A stretch of DNA of 64,000 bases from Amnibacterium flavum (GTDB lineage Bacteria; Actinomycetota; Actinomycetes; Actinomycetales; Microbacteriaceae), in contig NZ_QEOP01000002.1 in the NCBI RefSeq assembly GCF_003097495.1, positions 868,001 to 932,000 on the forward strand, in the 5' to 3' direction. This document shows, piece after piece, positions 20,816-31,255 of this stretch (positions are counted from its first letter, which is position 1; each line of letters opens with the position of its first letter). The notes beneath the pieces are model-generated. The model did not search any database. It was not told where the DNA came from and worked only from the letters and a program-made list of their open reading frames with translations. Both the position numbers and the translations under genes were made by a program.

Positions 20816-22350
20816 GGGCGTCTCCAGCTTCGGCCGTCACGGGCCATCAAGTCGTCTGCCGACTCGGGACCCCAGGTTCCCGGACGGTACTGATCGGGCT
20901 GTCCCTGGGTGGCCCAGAACTCCTCGATCGGGTCGAGGATCTTCCAGGAGAGCTCGACCTCCTCGTGGCGGGGGAACAGCGGCGGGTCGCCGAGGAGCAC
21001 GTCGAGGATGAGTCGCTCGTACGCCTCGGGACTCGCCTCGGTGAAGGCGTGGCCGTAACCGAAGTCCATGGTCACATCGCGCACCTGCATGCCGGCACCC
21101 GGCACCTTGGAGCCGAAGCGGATGGTGACGCCCTCGTCGGGCTGGACGCGGATCACGAGCGCGTTCTGGCCGAGGGTCGCCGTCTGACTCTCCTCGAACA
21201 GGTACTGCGGGGCGCGCTTGAACATCACGGCGATCTCGGTCACGCGGCGGCCGAGGCGCTTGCCGGCCCGCAGGTAGAACGGCACGCCCGACCAGCGACG
21301 GGTGGCGATGTCGAGTCGCATCGCGGCATAGGTCTCGGTGGTCGACTCGGGGTTCATGCCGTCTTCCTCGAGGAAGCCGAGAACCTTCTCGCCGCCCTGC
21401 CATCCGCCGGCGTACTGACCGCGCGCCGTGGACTTACCGAGATCGGCGGGCAGACGGACCGCGGAGAGCACCTTCTGCTTCTCGGCGCGCAGATCGCGGG
21501 CGTCGAACGAGACCGGCTCCTCCATCGCCGTGAGGGCGAGAAGCTGCAGAAGGTGGTTCTGGATGACGTCGCGCGCCGCGCCGATGCCGTCGTAGTACCC
21601 CGCGCGCCCACCGACGCCGATGTCCTCGGCCATCGTGATCTGCACGTGGTCGACGTAGTTGGCGTTCCAGATGGGCTCGTAGAGCTGGTTGGCGAAGCGG
21701 AGGGCCAGGATGTTCTGGACCGTCTCCTTGCCGAGGTAGTGGTCGATGCGGAACACCGAATCGGCCGGGAAGACCGATTCGACCACGTCGTTCAGCTCCC
21801 GAGCCGTCTTGAGGTCGCTGCCGAACGGCTTCTCGATCACGACACGCCGCCACTGTCCGGGGACCTGGTCGGCGAGTCCGGAGCGCCGCAGCTGCTCCGT
21901 GACGATGGGGAACGACTTCGGCGGGATCGACAGGTAGAAGGCGTGGTTGCCCCCGGTGCCGCGTTCTTCGTCGAGCTGGGTGATCACCCGATGGAGCTCC
22001 TCGAACGACGCGTCGTCATCAAAGGTGCCGGAGACGAAGCGGATGCCCTGGGCGAGCTGCTTCCACACATCGTCGTCGAAGGGCGTCCGCGCGTACTGCT
22101 TGACGGCGTCGTAGACGACCTTCTCGAAGTCCTGGTCCTCCCAGTCGCGACGGGCGAAACCCACCAGGGCGAACCCGGGGGGAAGCAGGCCGCGGTTGGC
22201 CAGGTCGTAGACGGCGGGCATCAGCTTCTTGCGCGACAGGTCGCCCGTCACGCCGAAGATCACCAGACTGCTCGGACCCGCGATGCGGTTCAGACGACGG
22301 TCGGATGGCAGGCGCAGCGGGTTGAAACCCGGTGAGATCTCTACCGGCAC
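20812..22350 (-). CDS. zwf: Glucose-6-phosphate 1-dehydrogenase
   Basis: Zwf oxidises glucose 6-phosphate to 6-phosphogluconolactone with NADP+, the entry to the pentose phosphate pathway. The 512-residue protein has the dinucleotide motif VIFGVTGDLSRKKLMPA (residues about 30-46), the active-site motif FRIDHYLGKETVQN, and EKPFGSDLKTA. The GTG start at 22350 follows GAGGAG by 5 nt. It lies 31 bp after pgi and overlaps opcA by 4 bp. Confidence 0.97.
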   Translation of the reverse strand: MPVEISPGFNPLRLPSDRRLNRIAGPSSLVIFGVTGDLSRKKLMPAVYDLANRGLLPPGFALVGFARRDWEDQDFEKVVYDAVKQYARTPFDDDVWKQLAQGIRFVSGTFDDDASFEELHRVITQLDEERGTGGNHAFYLSIPPKSFPIVTEQLRRSGLADQVPGQWRRVVIEKPFGSDLKTARELNDVVESVFPADSVFRIDHYLGKETVQNILALRFANQLYEPIWNANYVDHVQITMAEDIGVGGRAGYYDGIGAARDVIQNHLLQLLALTAMEEPVSFDARDLRAEKQKVLSAVRLPADLGKSTARGQYAGGWQGGEKVLGFLEEDGMNPESTTETYAAMRLDIATRRWSGVPFYLRAGKRLGRRVTEIAVMFKRAPQYLFEESQTATLGQNALVIRVQPDEGVTIRFGSKVPGAGMQVRDVTMDFGYGHAFTEASPEAYERLILDVLLGDPPLFPRHEEVELSWKILDPIEEFWATQGQPDQYRPGTWGPESADDLMARDGRSWRRP

Positions 22351-22381
22351 AGCAACTCCTCAATAGTGATCGCCGAAGCGG

Positions 22382-23989
22382 TCATGATGCGAACAGATCG
22401 AGGAGCGCCGTCGTCGCCGCATCCGAGGTGAGGTTCAGGCGGAGGACCGGGCGGCCGTGCTCGGCGAGCACCGTCGCATCCCCGGTCGCCTGCGCCTGGA
22501 TGAGCTGCCCGAATGTGAACGGACGCCCGGGGATTTCGAGGTCGACGGGGGAGTCGGCCGTGATCTGGAGGAAGACACCGTCCGCGGGACCGCCCTTGTG
22601 GTACTGACCCGTGGAGTGCAGGAACCGGGGTCCCCAGCCGAAGGTCACGGGGCGACCGGCGCGCCGCGCGAGCAGGTCGCGCAGATCGGCCAGCTGCGGC
22701 GAGGCGTTGCGGTTCACGTAGGCCTGGATCGACAGGTAGCCGTCCGGACCGATCGTGCCGAGGAGAGCCTCGACCGCATCGGCGGCCGTGCTGACACCCG
22801 AGAGGAGGGACGCGTCGCCGCGGACCTCGATGCCGTCCGCGGTGAATGCAGGCGGCGTCGGCTCGGGACGTGCGTCGAGGAGCCCGCGTGCAGCCACTTT
22901 GGCCGACTCCACATCGGGCTGGTCGAACGGGTTGATGCCGAGGATGCGTCCCGCCACCGAGATCGCGTACTCCCACGTCATGATCGACCCGCCGAGCGAA
23001 CCGCTCATGACGATGTCGCCCTCCCCGAGCTGTCGCTCATGGAAGATGCGGCTCGCGTCGCGCACGAGGCGGACGACCTGGACGTCCTTGAGGCGCTCGG
23101 AGAGCTCTGGCGATTCCTTGTCGAGCACGACGGGGAGAAGGCCCTTGCCGTCCTTGCCCGTCGACTCGGCGACCAGCTGCTCGGCCCAGTCGGCGAAGCC
23201 CACGATGTGGGTGCCGTCGGAGAGGATGGCGAGCTTGTCCTTCAGCGGATCGGTGCCCGCGATCGCCGCGCCGAGGATGAGGCCGGGGTTCTCGGGCTGG
23301 TCGGAGGCGAGGTAGATCAGGATCGCCTCGGCCTCGTCGAGCAGCTCTCCGATGTCGGCGCCGGCCAGCCCGGAGGGGACAAGACCGAATGCGGTCAGAG
23401 CAGAGAAGCGACCGCCGACGTTGGGGTCTGCGTTGAAGACGCGGTAACCGGTCTCACGTGCCGACGCATCGAGAGGCGATCCCGGGTCGGTGACGACGAT
23501 GATCCGCTCGAGCGGGTTGATGCCCGCGTCGGCGAAGGCCTTCTCGTAGGCGCGGCGCTGGCTGTCGGTTTCGACGGTGGAACCGGACTTCGACGAGATC
23601 ACGACGACGGTCTGCGAGAGGCGGTCGCTGATCGCGTCGAGCACCTGACCGGGATCGGTCGAGTCGAGCACGGTGAGTTCGACACCCGCGGTGCGGGTGA
23701 TGACCTCGGGGGCGAGCGACGAGCCGCCCATCCCGCCCAGCACGACATGATCGAGGCCCTGCGCGAGCAGCTCCTCGCGGAGCTGCTCGATCTCGGCGAC
23801 CAGGGGGCGGGACAGCGCGACGGCCTCCGTCCAGCCGAGGCGCTTCGACGCTTCGTCGATCGCGGCCTCACCCCAGAGGTCGGGGTCCTGGGCGGTGATG
23901 CCGGAGGCGACGCGGTCGGCGACGAGCTGGGGGACTACCCGCTCGATCGCCTTCTCCGCGTCGCCGCCGGCCTCGATCTGAACGCTCAC
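22382..23989 (-). CDS. pgi: Glucose-6-phosphate isomerase
   Basis: Pgi interconverts glucose 6-phosphate and fructose 6-phosphate, joining glycolysis to the pentose phosphate cycle. The 535-residue protein contains two SIS subdomains with [26 protein letters not shown] and [16 protein letters not shown]. The C-terminal part is divergent from the classical 550-residue enzyme, as in many actinobacterial Pgi proteins. Its GTG start overlaps the tal stop codon (GTGA). The catalytic Lys near the C-terminus is not obvious by eye; the call rests on the SIS motifs and the operon. Confidence 0.93.
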   Translation of the reverse strand: MSVQIEAGGDAEKAIERVVPQLVADRVASGITAQDPDLWGEAAIDEASKRLGWTEAVALSRPLVAEIEQLREELLAQGLDHVVLGGMGGSSLAPEVITRTAGVELTVLDSTDPGQVLDAISDRLSQTVVVISSKSGSTVETDSQRRAYEKAFADAGINPLERIIVVTDPGSPLDASARETGYRVFNADPNVGGRFSALTAFGLVPSGLAGADIGELLDEAEAILIYLASDQPENPGLILGAAIAGTDPLKDKLAILSDGTHIVGFADWAEQLVAESTGKDGKGLLPVVLDKESPELSERLKDVQVVRLVRDASRIFHERQLGEGDIVMSGSLGGSIMTWEYAISVAGRILGINPFDQPDVESAKVAARGLLDARPEPTPPAFTADGIEVRGDASLLSGVSTAADAVEALLGTIGPDGYLSIQAYVNRNASPQLADLRDLLARRAGRPVTFGWGPRFLHSTGQYHKGGPADGVFLQITADSPVDLEIPGRPFTFGQLIQAQATGDATVLAEHGRPVLRLNLTSDAATTALLDLFAS

Positions 23990-25110
23990 TTAGCGCCTTC
24001 GAGGGCGTTCTTCACGGTGTCGAGCAGCTCGTTCCAGGACACGATGAACTTCTCGACGCCCTCCTTCTCGAGCAGCTCGGTGACCTCGGCGAGGTCGATG
24101 CCGAAGCCGGGAAGGGCTTCGAGTACCGCGTCGGCGTCGGCGTAGTGGTTCGTGACCTGGTCGCCTTCGATGACGCCGTGGTCGAACGTCGCCTCGAGGG
24201 TCTTGCCCGGCATCGTGTTGACGGTGTCGGCGACCGCGAGCTCGGTCACGTAGAGGGTGTCGGGCAGGCTCGGGTCCTTGACTCCGGTCGAGGCCCAGAG
24301 CGGACGCTGCTTGTTGGCTCCCGCTGCGAGCAGTGCGGTCGCACGCTCCTCCGCGAAGACGGTCTGGAACGCACGGTACGCGACGCGGGCATTCGCGATG
24401 CCCGACTTGCTCTTGTGCGCCTTCGCCTCCTCGGTGCCGACGGCGTCGAGACGCTTGTCGATCTCGGTGTCGACACGCGACACGAAGAACGAGGCGACCG
24501 AGTGGATGGTCGAGAGGTCGATGCCCGCGGCCTGAGCCTTCTCGAGTCCGGCGAGGTAGGCGTCGACGACCTCGAGGTAGCGCTCGAGACCGAAGATCAG
24601 GGTCACGTTGACGCTGATGCCGGATCCGATGACCTCGGTGATGGCGGGGAGACCCGCCTTGGTGCCGGGGATCTTGATCATCGCGTTGGGCTGATCGACC
24701 TTGGCCCAGAGCGCCTTCGCCGCGGCGATGGTGCCCTCGGTGTCGTGAGCGAGACCCGGCTCGACCTCGATCGAGACGCGACCGTCGAAGCCGTCGGTCG
24801 AGTCGTAGATGGGACGGAACACCTTCGAGCCGTGTGCGACGTCGGAGGTGGTGATCTCGAAGACCGCGTCGGTGACGCCGACCCCGGCGGCCGCGAGTTC
24901 GCGGACCTGCTCGTCGTAGGCCTCGCCCTTGGCGAGGGCCGACGCGAAGATGGTCGGGTTGGTGGTGACGCCGACGACGTTCTTCTCGTCGATCAGCTTC
25001 TGCAGAGCACCGCTGTTGAGCAGTTCGCGCGACAGGTCGTCGAGCCAGATGCTGACGCCGACGGCGGACAGCTCGGCGGTGGGCGTGGTGGTGGAAGCGG
25101 GTGTAGTCAT
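23986..25110 (-). CDS. tal: Transaldolase
   Basis: Transaldolase transfers dihydroxyacetone units between sugar phosphates in the non-oxidative pentose phosphate pathway. The 374-residue protein is the long actinobacterial type: [18 protein letters not shown] at about residues 18-35, [13 protein letters not shown], and the Schiff-base lysine in [15 protein letters not shown] 25110 gives this N-terminus. The gene overlaps pgi by 4 bp and follows tkt by 32 bp. Confidence 0.97.
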   Translation of the reverse strand: MTTPASTTTPTAELSAVGVSIWLDDLSRELLNSGALQKLIDEKNVVGVTTNPTIFASALAKGEAYDEQVRELAAAGVGVTDAVFEITTSDVAHGSKVFRPIYDSTDGFDGRVSIEVEPGLAHDTEGTIAAAKALWAKVDQPNAMIKIPGTKAGLPAITEVIGSGISVNVTLIFGLERYLEVVDAYLAGLEKAQAAGIDLSTIHSVASFFVSRVDTEIDKRLDAVGTEEAKAHKSKSGIANARVAYRAFQTVFAEERATALLAAGANKQRPLWASTGVKDPSLPDTLYVTELAVADTVNTMPGKTLEATFDHGVIEGDQVTNHYADADAVLEALPGFGIDLAEVTELLEKEGVEKFIVSWNELLDTVKNALEGAK

Positions 25111-25142
25111 GATCCCTCGATCTTTATCGGTCGCTCGGTCGC

Positions 25143-27260
25143 TCAGAGAGCGGCCAGCGATTCCTTCGCGGCCGCGACAGCAGCCTCCTTGGTGAAGCCG
25201 AACTTCTGGTAAAGCGTCTGGTAGTCGGCCGAGGCACCGAAGTGCTCGATCGAGACGCTGCGACCGGCGTCGCCGATCCAGGGGCGCCAGCTCAGTGCGA
25301 TACCCGCCTCGATCGAGACGCGCGCCTTGACAGCGGCCGGGAGGACCGACTCGCGGTACTCGGGGCTCTGCTCGGCGAACCACTCGAGCGACGGCACCGA
25401 CACGACCCGGGCGTTGATGCCCTCGGCCGCGAGGTCCTCGCGAGCGGCGACGGCGATCTGCACCTCGGAACCCGTTGCCAGGAGGATCACATCGGGTGTT
25501 CCATTCGGCGCCTCGGCGAGCACATAGGCACCCTTGGCGACTCCGCGGGCGTGGGCGAAGGTGTCGCCCGTGGCCTCGCCGTCGCCGCGCGCGAAGACGG
25601 GCAGGTTCTGGCGGCTGAGCGCCAGTCCGGCCGGGCCTTCACGACGCTCGAGGATGGTCTTCCACGCCCACGCGGTCTCGTTGGCGTCGGCGGGACGGAC
25701 GACGTCCATACCGGGGATGGCGCGGAGAGCGGTGAGCTGCTCGATGGGCTGATGGGTGGGGCCGTCTTCTCCGAGTGCGATGGAGTCGTGCGTCCACACG
25801 TAGATCGTCGGTGCCTTCATCAGGGCGGCGAGACGCACCGGCGGGCGCATGTAGTCGCTGAAGATCAGGAAGGTGCCGCCGAAGGGGCGGGTGTTGCCGT
25901 GAAGCACGATGCCGTTGAGGATCGAGCCCATGGCGTGCTCTCGGATGCCGAAGTGGAGCACTCGACCGTGCTCGTTGCCGGAGAACTCGTGGGTGGACCA
26001 CTCCTCCGGGATGAACGACGGCGCGTCGGTGATGGTCGTGAGATTCGACTCGGCGAGGTCGGCTGAACCGCCCCAGAGCTCGGGCATGACCGCGGCGATC
26101 GCGTTGATGACCTTGCCGGATGCGGCGCGGGTGGAGACGTCCTTGCCCGCTTCGAAGACGGGGAGCGCCTCTTCGAGCCCGGCGGGGAGCTCCTTGGCCA
26201 GGAGTCGGTCGAGCAGCTGCTTGCGCTCGGGGTTGGCGTCCGCCCAGACGTCGAAGCCCTTCTGCCACTCGGCGTGCTCGGCCTGACCGCGCTCGACCGC
26301 TTTGCGGGTGTGGTCGATGACGGCGGGCTCGACGTCGAAGTTCTTCTCGGGGTCGAAGCCGAGAACCTCCTTGACGCCTCGCAGCTCGTCAGCGCCCAGG
26401 GCGGAGCCGTGGATCTTGCCGGTGTTCTGCTTCTTCGGCGAGGGCCAGCCGATGATCGTCTTGAGGATGATCAGCGACGGCTGGTCGGTCTCGCCCTTGG
26501 CGGCCTCGATGGCGGCGTTGAGCTCGGCGACGTCCTCGACGTACTCGCCCGTCTTCTTCCAGTCGACCGTCAGCACCTGCCAGCCGTACGCCTCGTAGCG
26601 CTTCGCCACATCTTCGGTGAAGGCGATGTTCGTGTCGTCTTCGATGGAGATCTGGTTGCTGTCGTAGATGACGACCAGGTTGCCGAGCTTCTGGTGGCCC
26701 GCGAGGGAGGAGGCCTCGCTGGTGACGCCCTCCTGGAGGTCGCCGTCGCCGGCGATGACGTAGACGAAGTGATCGAACGGGCTGGTGCCCACCTCGGCGT
26801 CGGGGTCGAAGAGACCGCGCTCGAATCGCGAGGCGTAGGCGAAGCCCACAGCGGACGCGAGGCCCTGGCCGAGGGGACCGGTCGTGATCTCGACCCCGTC
26901 GGTGTGGCCGTACTCGGGGTGACCCGGAGTCTTGGAGCCCCACTTGCGGAGGTGCTCGAGGTCGTCGAGCTCGAGGCCGTAGCCGCCCAGGTAGAACTGG
27001 ACGTACTGGAGGAGGGACGCGTGTCCGCTCGACAGGATGAACCGGTCGCGACCGATCCACTCGTTGTCACTCGGGTCACGGCGCATGACCTTCTGGAAGA
27101 GGAGGTAAGCGGCCGGCGCGAGGCTCATGGCCGTGCCGGGGTGACCGTTGCCGGCCTGTTCCACGGCGTCAGCGGCCAGGATGCGGGCGGTGTCGACCGC
27201 CTTGTTGTCGATCGGTTCCCACTGGAGGTCAGGCACGTGCGGGTAGCCCCTTTTCGTCAT
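25143..27260 (-). CDS. tkt: Transketolase
   Basis: Transketolase moves two-carbon units with thiamin diphosphate as cofactor. The 705-residue protein shows the thiamin-diphosphate motif ([18 protein letters not shown] to [12 protein letters not shown]), the early [20 protein letters not shown], the active-site HGS segment, and the pyrimidine-domain [22 protein letters not shown] 27260 ([14 protein letters not shown]) was chosen; further upstream in-frame sequence runs through the promoter. It heads the minus-strand pentose phosphate run. Confidence 0.97.
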   Translation of the reverse strand: MTKRGYPHVPDLQWEPIDNKAVDTARILAADAVEQAGNGHPGTAMSLAPAAYLLFQKVMRRDPSDNEWIGRDRFILSSGHASLLQYVQFYLGGYGLELDDLEHLRKWGSKTPGHPEYGHTDGVEITTGPLGQGLASAVGFAYASRFERGLFDPDAEVGTSPFDHFVYVIAGDGDLQEGVTSEASSLAGHQKLGNLVVIYDSNQISIEDDTNIAFTEDVAKRYEAYGWQVLTVDWKKTGEYVEDVAELNAAIEAAKGETDQPSLIILKTIIGWPSPKKQNTGKIHGSALGADELRGVKEVLGFDPEKNFDVEPAVIDHTRKAVERGQAEHAEWQKGFDVWADANPERKQLLDRLLAKELPAGLEEALPVFEAGKDVSTRAASGKVINAIAAVMPELWGGSADLAESNLTTITDAPSFIPEEWSTHEFSGNEHGRVLHFGIREHAMGSILNGIVLHGNTRPFGGTFLIFSDYMRPPVRLAALMKAPTIYVWTHDSIALGEDGPTHQPIEQLTALRAIPGMDVVRPADANETAWAWKTILERREGPAGLALSRQNLPVFARGDGEATGDTFAHARGVAKGAYVLAEAPNGTPDVILLATGSEVQIAVAAREDLAAEGINARVVSVPSLEWFAEQSPEYRESVLPAAVKARVSIEAGIALSWRPWIGDAGRSVSIEHFGASADYQTLYQKFGFTKEAAVAAAKESLAAL

Positions 27261-27268
27261 GAAGTTGT

Positions 27269-27300
27269 CTGAGCCCCACAAAGGGGCCTCGTCAAGTATA
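27269..27300 (-). promoter_or_regulatory. tkt promoter and leader hairpin
   Basis: On the reverse strand a perfect TATACT -10 box lies at 27300-27295, giving a leader of about 28 nt. Within that leader a GAGG/CCCC-type arm pairs with GGGGCTC across a short T-rich loop (27290-27271). No clear ribosome-binding site follows. Confidence 0.5.
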
Positions 27301-27415
27301 GAGACGCGCCCCGACCGCGACCTCCGTCTTGTGTCGGGATTGTTCTCGCCAGCTGCAAATCTGTCCGGCGCGGCGAGGTGAGGGCCCGGAGCCGTCGGGT
27401 TGCGCGACCAGCGGA

Positions 27416-27421
27416 TAGGAT
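27416..27421 (+). promoter_or_regulatory. -10 box of leaderless ctaB promoter
   Basis: TAGGAT ends 8 nt before GTG 27430, with no ribosome-binding site between. Confidence 0.45.
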
Positions 27422-27429
27422 CGACGCCA

Positions 27430-28374
27430 GTGAGCACCGCGACCGAGAACCAGAGCACAGCAGGCGAGAGCCCCCTCCGCGACCGCGCACGCCTCGGCTT
27501 CGCAGCCAAGGCCCGCGCCTACGTCGCCCTGACGAAGCCGCGGGTGATCGAGCTGCTCCTGGTCACGACCGCCCCGGTCATGATCCTCGCCCAGAACGGC
27601 ATCCCGAACCTCTGGCTCGTGGTCGCGACCCTCATCGGCGGCTCCATGAGCGCGGGGGCGGCCAGCGCCTTCAACTGCTACATCGACCGCGACATCGACG
27701 CCGTCATGCACCGGACGAAGAAGCGACCACTGGTGACGGGGGAGCTGACTCCCCGCGAGGCGCTCGTGTTCTCCTGGGTGCTCGCGGCGGTCTCGACCGT
27801 CTGGCTCCTGATCTTCACGAACTGGGTGGCCGCCGCGCTCTCGGTCGCCGCGATCCTCTTCTACGTCGTCGTCTACACCCTGTGGCTCAAGCGCCGTACC
27901 GAGCAGAACATCATCTGGGGCGGCATCGCGGGCTGCTTCCCGGTCCTCATCGGCTGGTCGGCCGTGACCGGTTCTCTGACCTGGGCCCCGTTCATCCTCT
28001 TCGCGGTGGTGTTCCTCTGGACGCCCCCGCATTACTGGCCGCTGTCGATGAAGTACCGGGACGACTACGCCGCCGCGCACGTCCCCATGCTCGCCGTCGT
28101 GCGCAGCCGCCAGGTCGTCGGGCTCCAGACCATCCTCTACGCGTGGGCCACCGTGGCCTGCTCCCTGCTGCTCATCCCCGTGGCCGGCATGGGCATCGTC
28201 TACTCCGCCACCGCCGCCGGGTCGGGCATCTGGTTCATCTACGAGACGCACCGCCTCTACGGGCTCGCCATCCGGGGCGAGGAGCCCCGCCCGATGCGCG
28301 TCTTCCACGCCTCGATCACCTACCTGACGCTGCTGTTCCTCGCCGTCGCGATCGACCCGCTGCTGCCCTTCTGA
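27430..28374 (+). CDS. ctaB: Protoheme IX farnesyltransferase (heme O synthase)
   Basis: CtaB adds a farnesyl group to heme B to form heme O, the precursor of heme A for cytochrome aa3. The 314-residue membrane protein has about nine transmembrane helices, the prenyl-diphosphate motif [19 protein letters not shown] (about residues 82-100) and the second acidic region [16 protein letters not shown] 27430 was chosen on family N-terminus ([13 protein letters not shown] follows a short tail) and the upstream TAGGAT box. ctaA lies downstream in the opposite direction. Confidence 0.96.
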   Translation: MSTATENQSTAGESPLRDRARLGFAAKARAYVALTKPRVIELLLVTTAPVMILAQNGIPNLWLVVATLIGGSMSAGAASAFNCYIDRDIDAVMHRTKKRPLVTGELTPREALVFSWVLAAVSTVWLLIFTNWVAAALSVAAILFYVVVYTLWLKRRTEQNIIWGGIAGCFPVLIGWSAVTGSLTWAPFILFAVVFLWTPPHYWPLSMKYRDDYAAAHVPMLAVVRSRQVVGLQTILYAWATVACSLLLIPVAGMGIVYSATAAGSGIWFIYETHRLYGLAIRGEEPRPMRVFHASITYLTLLFLAVAIDPLLPF

Positions 28375-28549
28375 TCATCCGCGCCGCACTGAGCTGAGCT
28401 AGGGCTCGGCGCGCTCATTTCGCTCCGCTCAATGGACGGGGATGCACCGCGTCCCACCAGCTGAGCGCCGCGAACCCAACGGATGCTCGGAGCCGCCTGT
28501 CGATGTGGTCCCGCCCACTGAGCGCAGCGAAGTGAAGGTCGAGAAGCGC
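28375..28549. repeat. Intergenic REP-like repeats between ctaB and ctaA
   Basis: The gap between the convergent genes holds two copies of a short element in opposite orientation. The inverted copy is at 28416-28441 (TTTCGCTCCGCTCAATGG) and the direct copy at 28510-28538 (CTGAGCGCAGCGAAGTGAAG). The same core, TTGAGCGNAGCGAAACGAAGG, is repeated at 62.75-62.98 kb. Paired inverse copies could fold into a hairpin in mRNA from either gene. Confidence 0.7.
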
Positions 28550-29533
28550 CTAGGCCTTCTCTGCGACCTCGACCGGGGGAGCGGAGTACGGGGAGGCGAG
28601 GACCGTCGCCGGCTGGCGGAGCGCGAGGCAGGTGGCTGTCATCGCTGCGGCGACGCAGCAGGCGACGACCATGTGGATTCCCACGAGAATCTCGGGGAGT
28701 CCGAGTCGCGCCTGGGCGATTCCGACGACGATCTGGACGATCAGCACCCCCAGGAGGGCCGAGGACCAGCGCAGCACGAGCGGCGAGCGGATGTACCGGG
28801 CCCCGGCGACGACGGCGATGGTGAGGGCCAGGAGCGCGTAGGCCGGGTAGCTGTGCAGGTGCTGCAGCAGCTCGGCGTCCAGCCCGTTGCGGCTCGCCCC
28901 GGAGTCTCCGGCGTGCGGCCCTGATCCGGTCGTGAGTACACCGACGCACAGCGTGACCGCAGTGGCGACAGCTGCTGCCCCGACCGTCACCGAGAGCCAG
29001 CGCGGCGAGACGGAACGGCGGTCGCGCCGGTCGAAGTAGATGCGCCACACGTACCACGCGGCGAAGGAGACGATCACGATGGAGGCGAGGTAGTGCAGTC
29101 CGACGATGTACGGGTTGAGGCCCGTCAGCACGGTGATGCCGCCGATCACCGCCTGGATGGGGATGTAGAGACCCACGAGGAAAGCCGGAAGCACGAGTCC
29201 GCGCCCGGTCGCGCGGGTGCGGATCACCGAGAGGAAGGTCAGCACGGCGACGAGGACGAGGACGAAGGTGAGCATGCGGTTGCCGAACTCGATGATCCCG
29301 TGCACACCCATCTCGGGGACGGCGACGTAGGAGTCCGCGGTGCACCGAGGCCAGGTGGGGCAGCCCAGCCCGGATCCGGTCAGCCGAACCGCGCCTCCCG
29401 TTCCGACGATGGCGATCTGAGAGACGAGAGTTGCCCAGCCGAGACCTCGGGTCCACCGTGTGATCGTCGTGGGCAGAAGCCTGTCGCGAAGACTCGGCGT
29501 CGTGGTCTCCGTCGTCGACGGCCCTGCAGTCAC
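28550..29533 (-). CDS. ctaA: Heme A synthase
   Basis: CtaA oxidises heme O to heme A in the cytoplasmic membrane. The 327-residue protein has eight hydrophobic helices, the extracellular cysteine pair GLGCPTWPRC (about residues 48-57), the conserved IIEFGNRML and HYLASIVIVS in the N-terminal half, and the C-terminal haem His in LQHLHSYPAYALL and GIHMVVACC. GTG 29533 follows GAAAGG by 7 nt and was preferred to upstream readings. ctaB is convergent with it; sufB is divergent. Confidence 0.94.
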   Translation of the reverse strand: MTAGPSTTETTTPSLRDRLLPTTITRWTRGLGWATLVSQIAIVGTGGAVRLTGSGLGCPTWPRCTADSYVAVPEMGVHGIIEFGNRMLTFVLVLVAVLTFLSVIRTRATGRGLVLPAFLVGLYIPIQAVIGGITVLTGLNPYIVGLHYLASIVIVSFAAWYVWRIYFDRRDRRSVSPRWLSVTVGAAAVATAVTLCVGVLTTGSGPHAGDSGASRNGLDAELLQHLHSYPAYALLALTIAVVAGARYIRSPLVLRWSSALLGVLIVQIVVGIAQARLGLPEILVGIHMVVACCVAAAMTATCLALRQPATVLASPYSAPPVEVAEKA

Positions 29534-29836
29534 TGGTGCCTTTCGCCTCAGGGGGTGATCCCCTGTAGAATTTCGGGGTTCGCGCGATCCGCGCGACGAG
29601 CGCCGGAGCACGTCGACGTGTGTGGAACGACATACCGCAGTGCGTGTCGACGGGAACAGTGCGTGTCGACGGGAACTCAGGTTGCCGGGCGACAATCCAG
29701 TTTAGGTCCGGGTTCCTGAACAGCCGAAACGGCCCAGTCCGCGAAGAACGGACAGAAGCCTCCCAGGGGCGGAATGCCGCAGCCTCCGGCGCGGTTGCCT
29801 TGAAGAGGAACGTAAGACGAGGAAGAAGAGGTAGCC
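29534..29836. promoter_or_regulatory. 303-bp divergent control region of ctaA and sufB
   Basis: No gene is seen. The region contains a perfect palindrome CACGTCGACGTG (29609-29620) and a perfect tandem repeat of the 19-mer CAGTGCGTGTCGACGGGAA (29638-29656 and 29657-29675). The repeat shares the GTCGAC core with the palindrome. Two ribosome-binding-like stretches (GAAGAGGAACG, GAGGAAGAAGAGG) precede the sufB ATG. These are candidate sites for an iron-sulfur or redox regulator; no ArsR-type SufR gene is present beside sufB. Confidence 0.6.
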
Positions 29837-31255
29837 ATGTCCGACGTCTTGATCGACCGCCCAGAGCTCGAAGGTCTCGGCCAGTACGAATTCGGCTGGT
29901 CCGACGACGACGCAGCCGGTACGGGTGCGCGCCGTGGGATCTCGCCCGAGGTCGTCGCCGACATCTCGGATATCAAGAGCGAGCCCGAGTGGATGCGCAA
30001 GAACCGCCTCAAGGCGCTTCAGATCTTCGAACGCAAGCCGATGCCCACGTGGGGCGCCGACCTCTCCGAGATCGACTTCGACAACATCAAGTACTTCGTC
30101 CGCTCCACCGAGAAGCAGGCGCAGACGTGGGAGGACCTCCCCGAGGACATCCGCAACACGTACGAGAAGCTGGGCATCCCCGAGGCGGAGCGTCAGCGCC
30201 TCGTCGGCGGCGTCGCGGCTCAGTACGAGTCCGAGGTCGTCTACCACCAGATCCGCGAGGACCTCGAGCAGCAGGGTGTCCTGTTCCTCGACACCGACAC
30301 GGCTCTGCGTGAGCACCCCGAGATGTTCAAGGAGTACTTCGGCACGGTCATCCCGTCCGGAGACAACAAGTTCGCGGCCCTGAACACGGCCGTATGGTCG
30401 GGCGGGTCGTTCGTCTACGTGCCTCCCGGCGTGCACGTCGACATCCCGCTGCAGGCCTACTTCCGGATCAACACCGAGAACATGGGCCAGTTCGAGCGCA
30501 CGCTGATCATCGCCGACGAGGGCAGCTACGTGCACTACATCGAGGGCTGCACGGCTCCCATCTACAAGAGCGACTCCCTCCACTCCGCGGTCGTCGAGAT
30601 CATCGTCAAGAAGAACGCGCGAGTGCGCTACACGACCATCCAGAACTGGTCGAACAACGTCTACAACCTGGTCACCAAGCGCGCCATCGCCCATGAGGGC
30701 GCGACCATGGAGTGGATCGACGGCAACATCGGCTCCAAGGTGACGATGAAGTACCCGTCCATCTACCTCGTCGGCGAGCACGCCAAGGGCGAGACCCTCT
30801 CCGTGGCCTTCGCCGGCCCCGGCCAGCACCAGGACGCCGGCGCGAAGATGATCCACATGGCGCCCTACACACAGAGCTCCATCGTGTCGAAGTCGATCGC
30901 CCGCGGCGGTGGTCGAGCCGGCTACCGTGGCGAGGTCCGCGTCGACGCGGGCGCGCACCACTCGGCGAACACCGTCCGCTGCGACGCCCTGCTGGTCGAC
31001 ACCATCTCCCGCAGTGACACCTACCCGGCGATCGATATCCGCGTCGACGATGTGCAGCTCGGCCACGAGGCCACCGTGTCGAAGGTCAGCGAGGAGCAGC
31101 TGTTCTACCTGATGTCGCGCGGCATGCCCGAAGACGAGGCGATGGCCATGATCGTGCGAGGGTTCATCGAACCCATCGCACGCGAACTCCCGATGGAATA
31201 CGCCCTCGAGCTCAACAAGCTCATCGAGATGGGCATGGAAGGCAGTGTCGGCTGA
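29837..31255 (+). CDS. sufB: Fe-S cluster assembly protein SufB
   Basis: SufB is the scaffold subunit of the SufBC2D complex on which iron-sulfur clusters are built. The 472-residue protein is full length, with [17 protein letters not shown] near residue 85 and the right-handed beta-helix core ([43 protein letters not shown]). The functional cysteine candidate is in [11 protein letters not shown]. There is no intein, unlike many mycobacterial SufB proteins. It heads sufB-sufD-Rieske-sufC-sufT. The sufS and sufU genes that usually follow sufC are not in the operon. Confidence 0.96.
   Translation: MSDVLIDRPELEGLGQYEFGWSDDDAAGTGARRGISPEVVADISDIKSEPEWMRKNRLKALQIFERKPMPTWGADLSEIDFDNIKYFVRSTEKQAQTWEDLPEDIRNTYEKLGIPEAERQRLVGGVAAQYESEVVYHQIREDLEQQGVLFLDTDTALREHPEMFKEYFGTVIPSGDNKFAALNTAVWSGGSFVYVPPGVHVDIPLQAYFRINTENMGQFERTLIIADEGSYVHYIEGCTAPIYKSDSLHSAVVEIIVKKNARVRYTTIQNWSNNVYNLVTKRAIAHEGATMEWIDGNIGSKVTMKYPSIYLVGEHAKGETLSVAFAGPGQHQDAGAKMIHMAPYTQSSIVSKSIARGGGRAGYRGEVRVDAGAHHSANTVRCDALLVDTISRSDTYPAIDIRVDDVQLGHEATVSKVSEEQLFYLMSRGMPEDEAMAMIVRGFIEPIARELPMEYALELNKLIEMGMEGSVG

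Noticed and set aside
29837-31255. Intein in SufB
   Set aside because: The reading frame is normal length with the conserved beta-helix uninterrupted.
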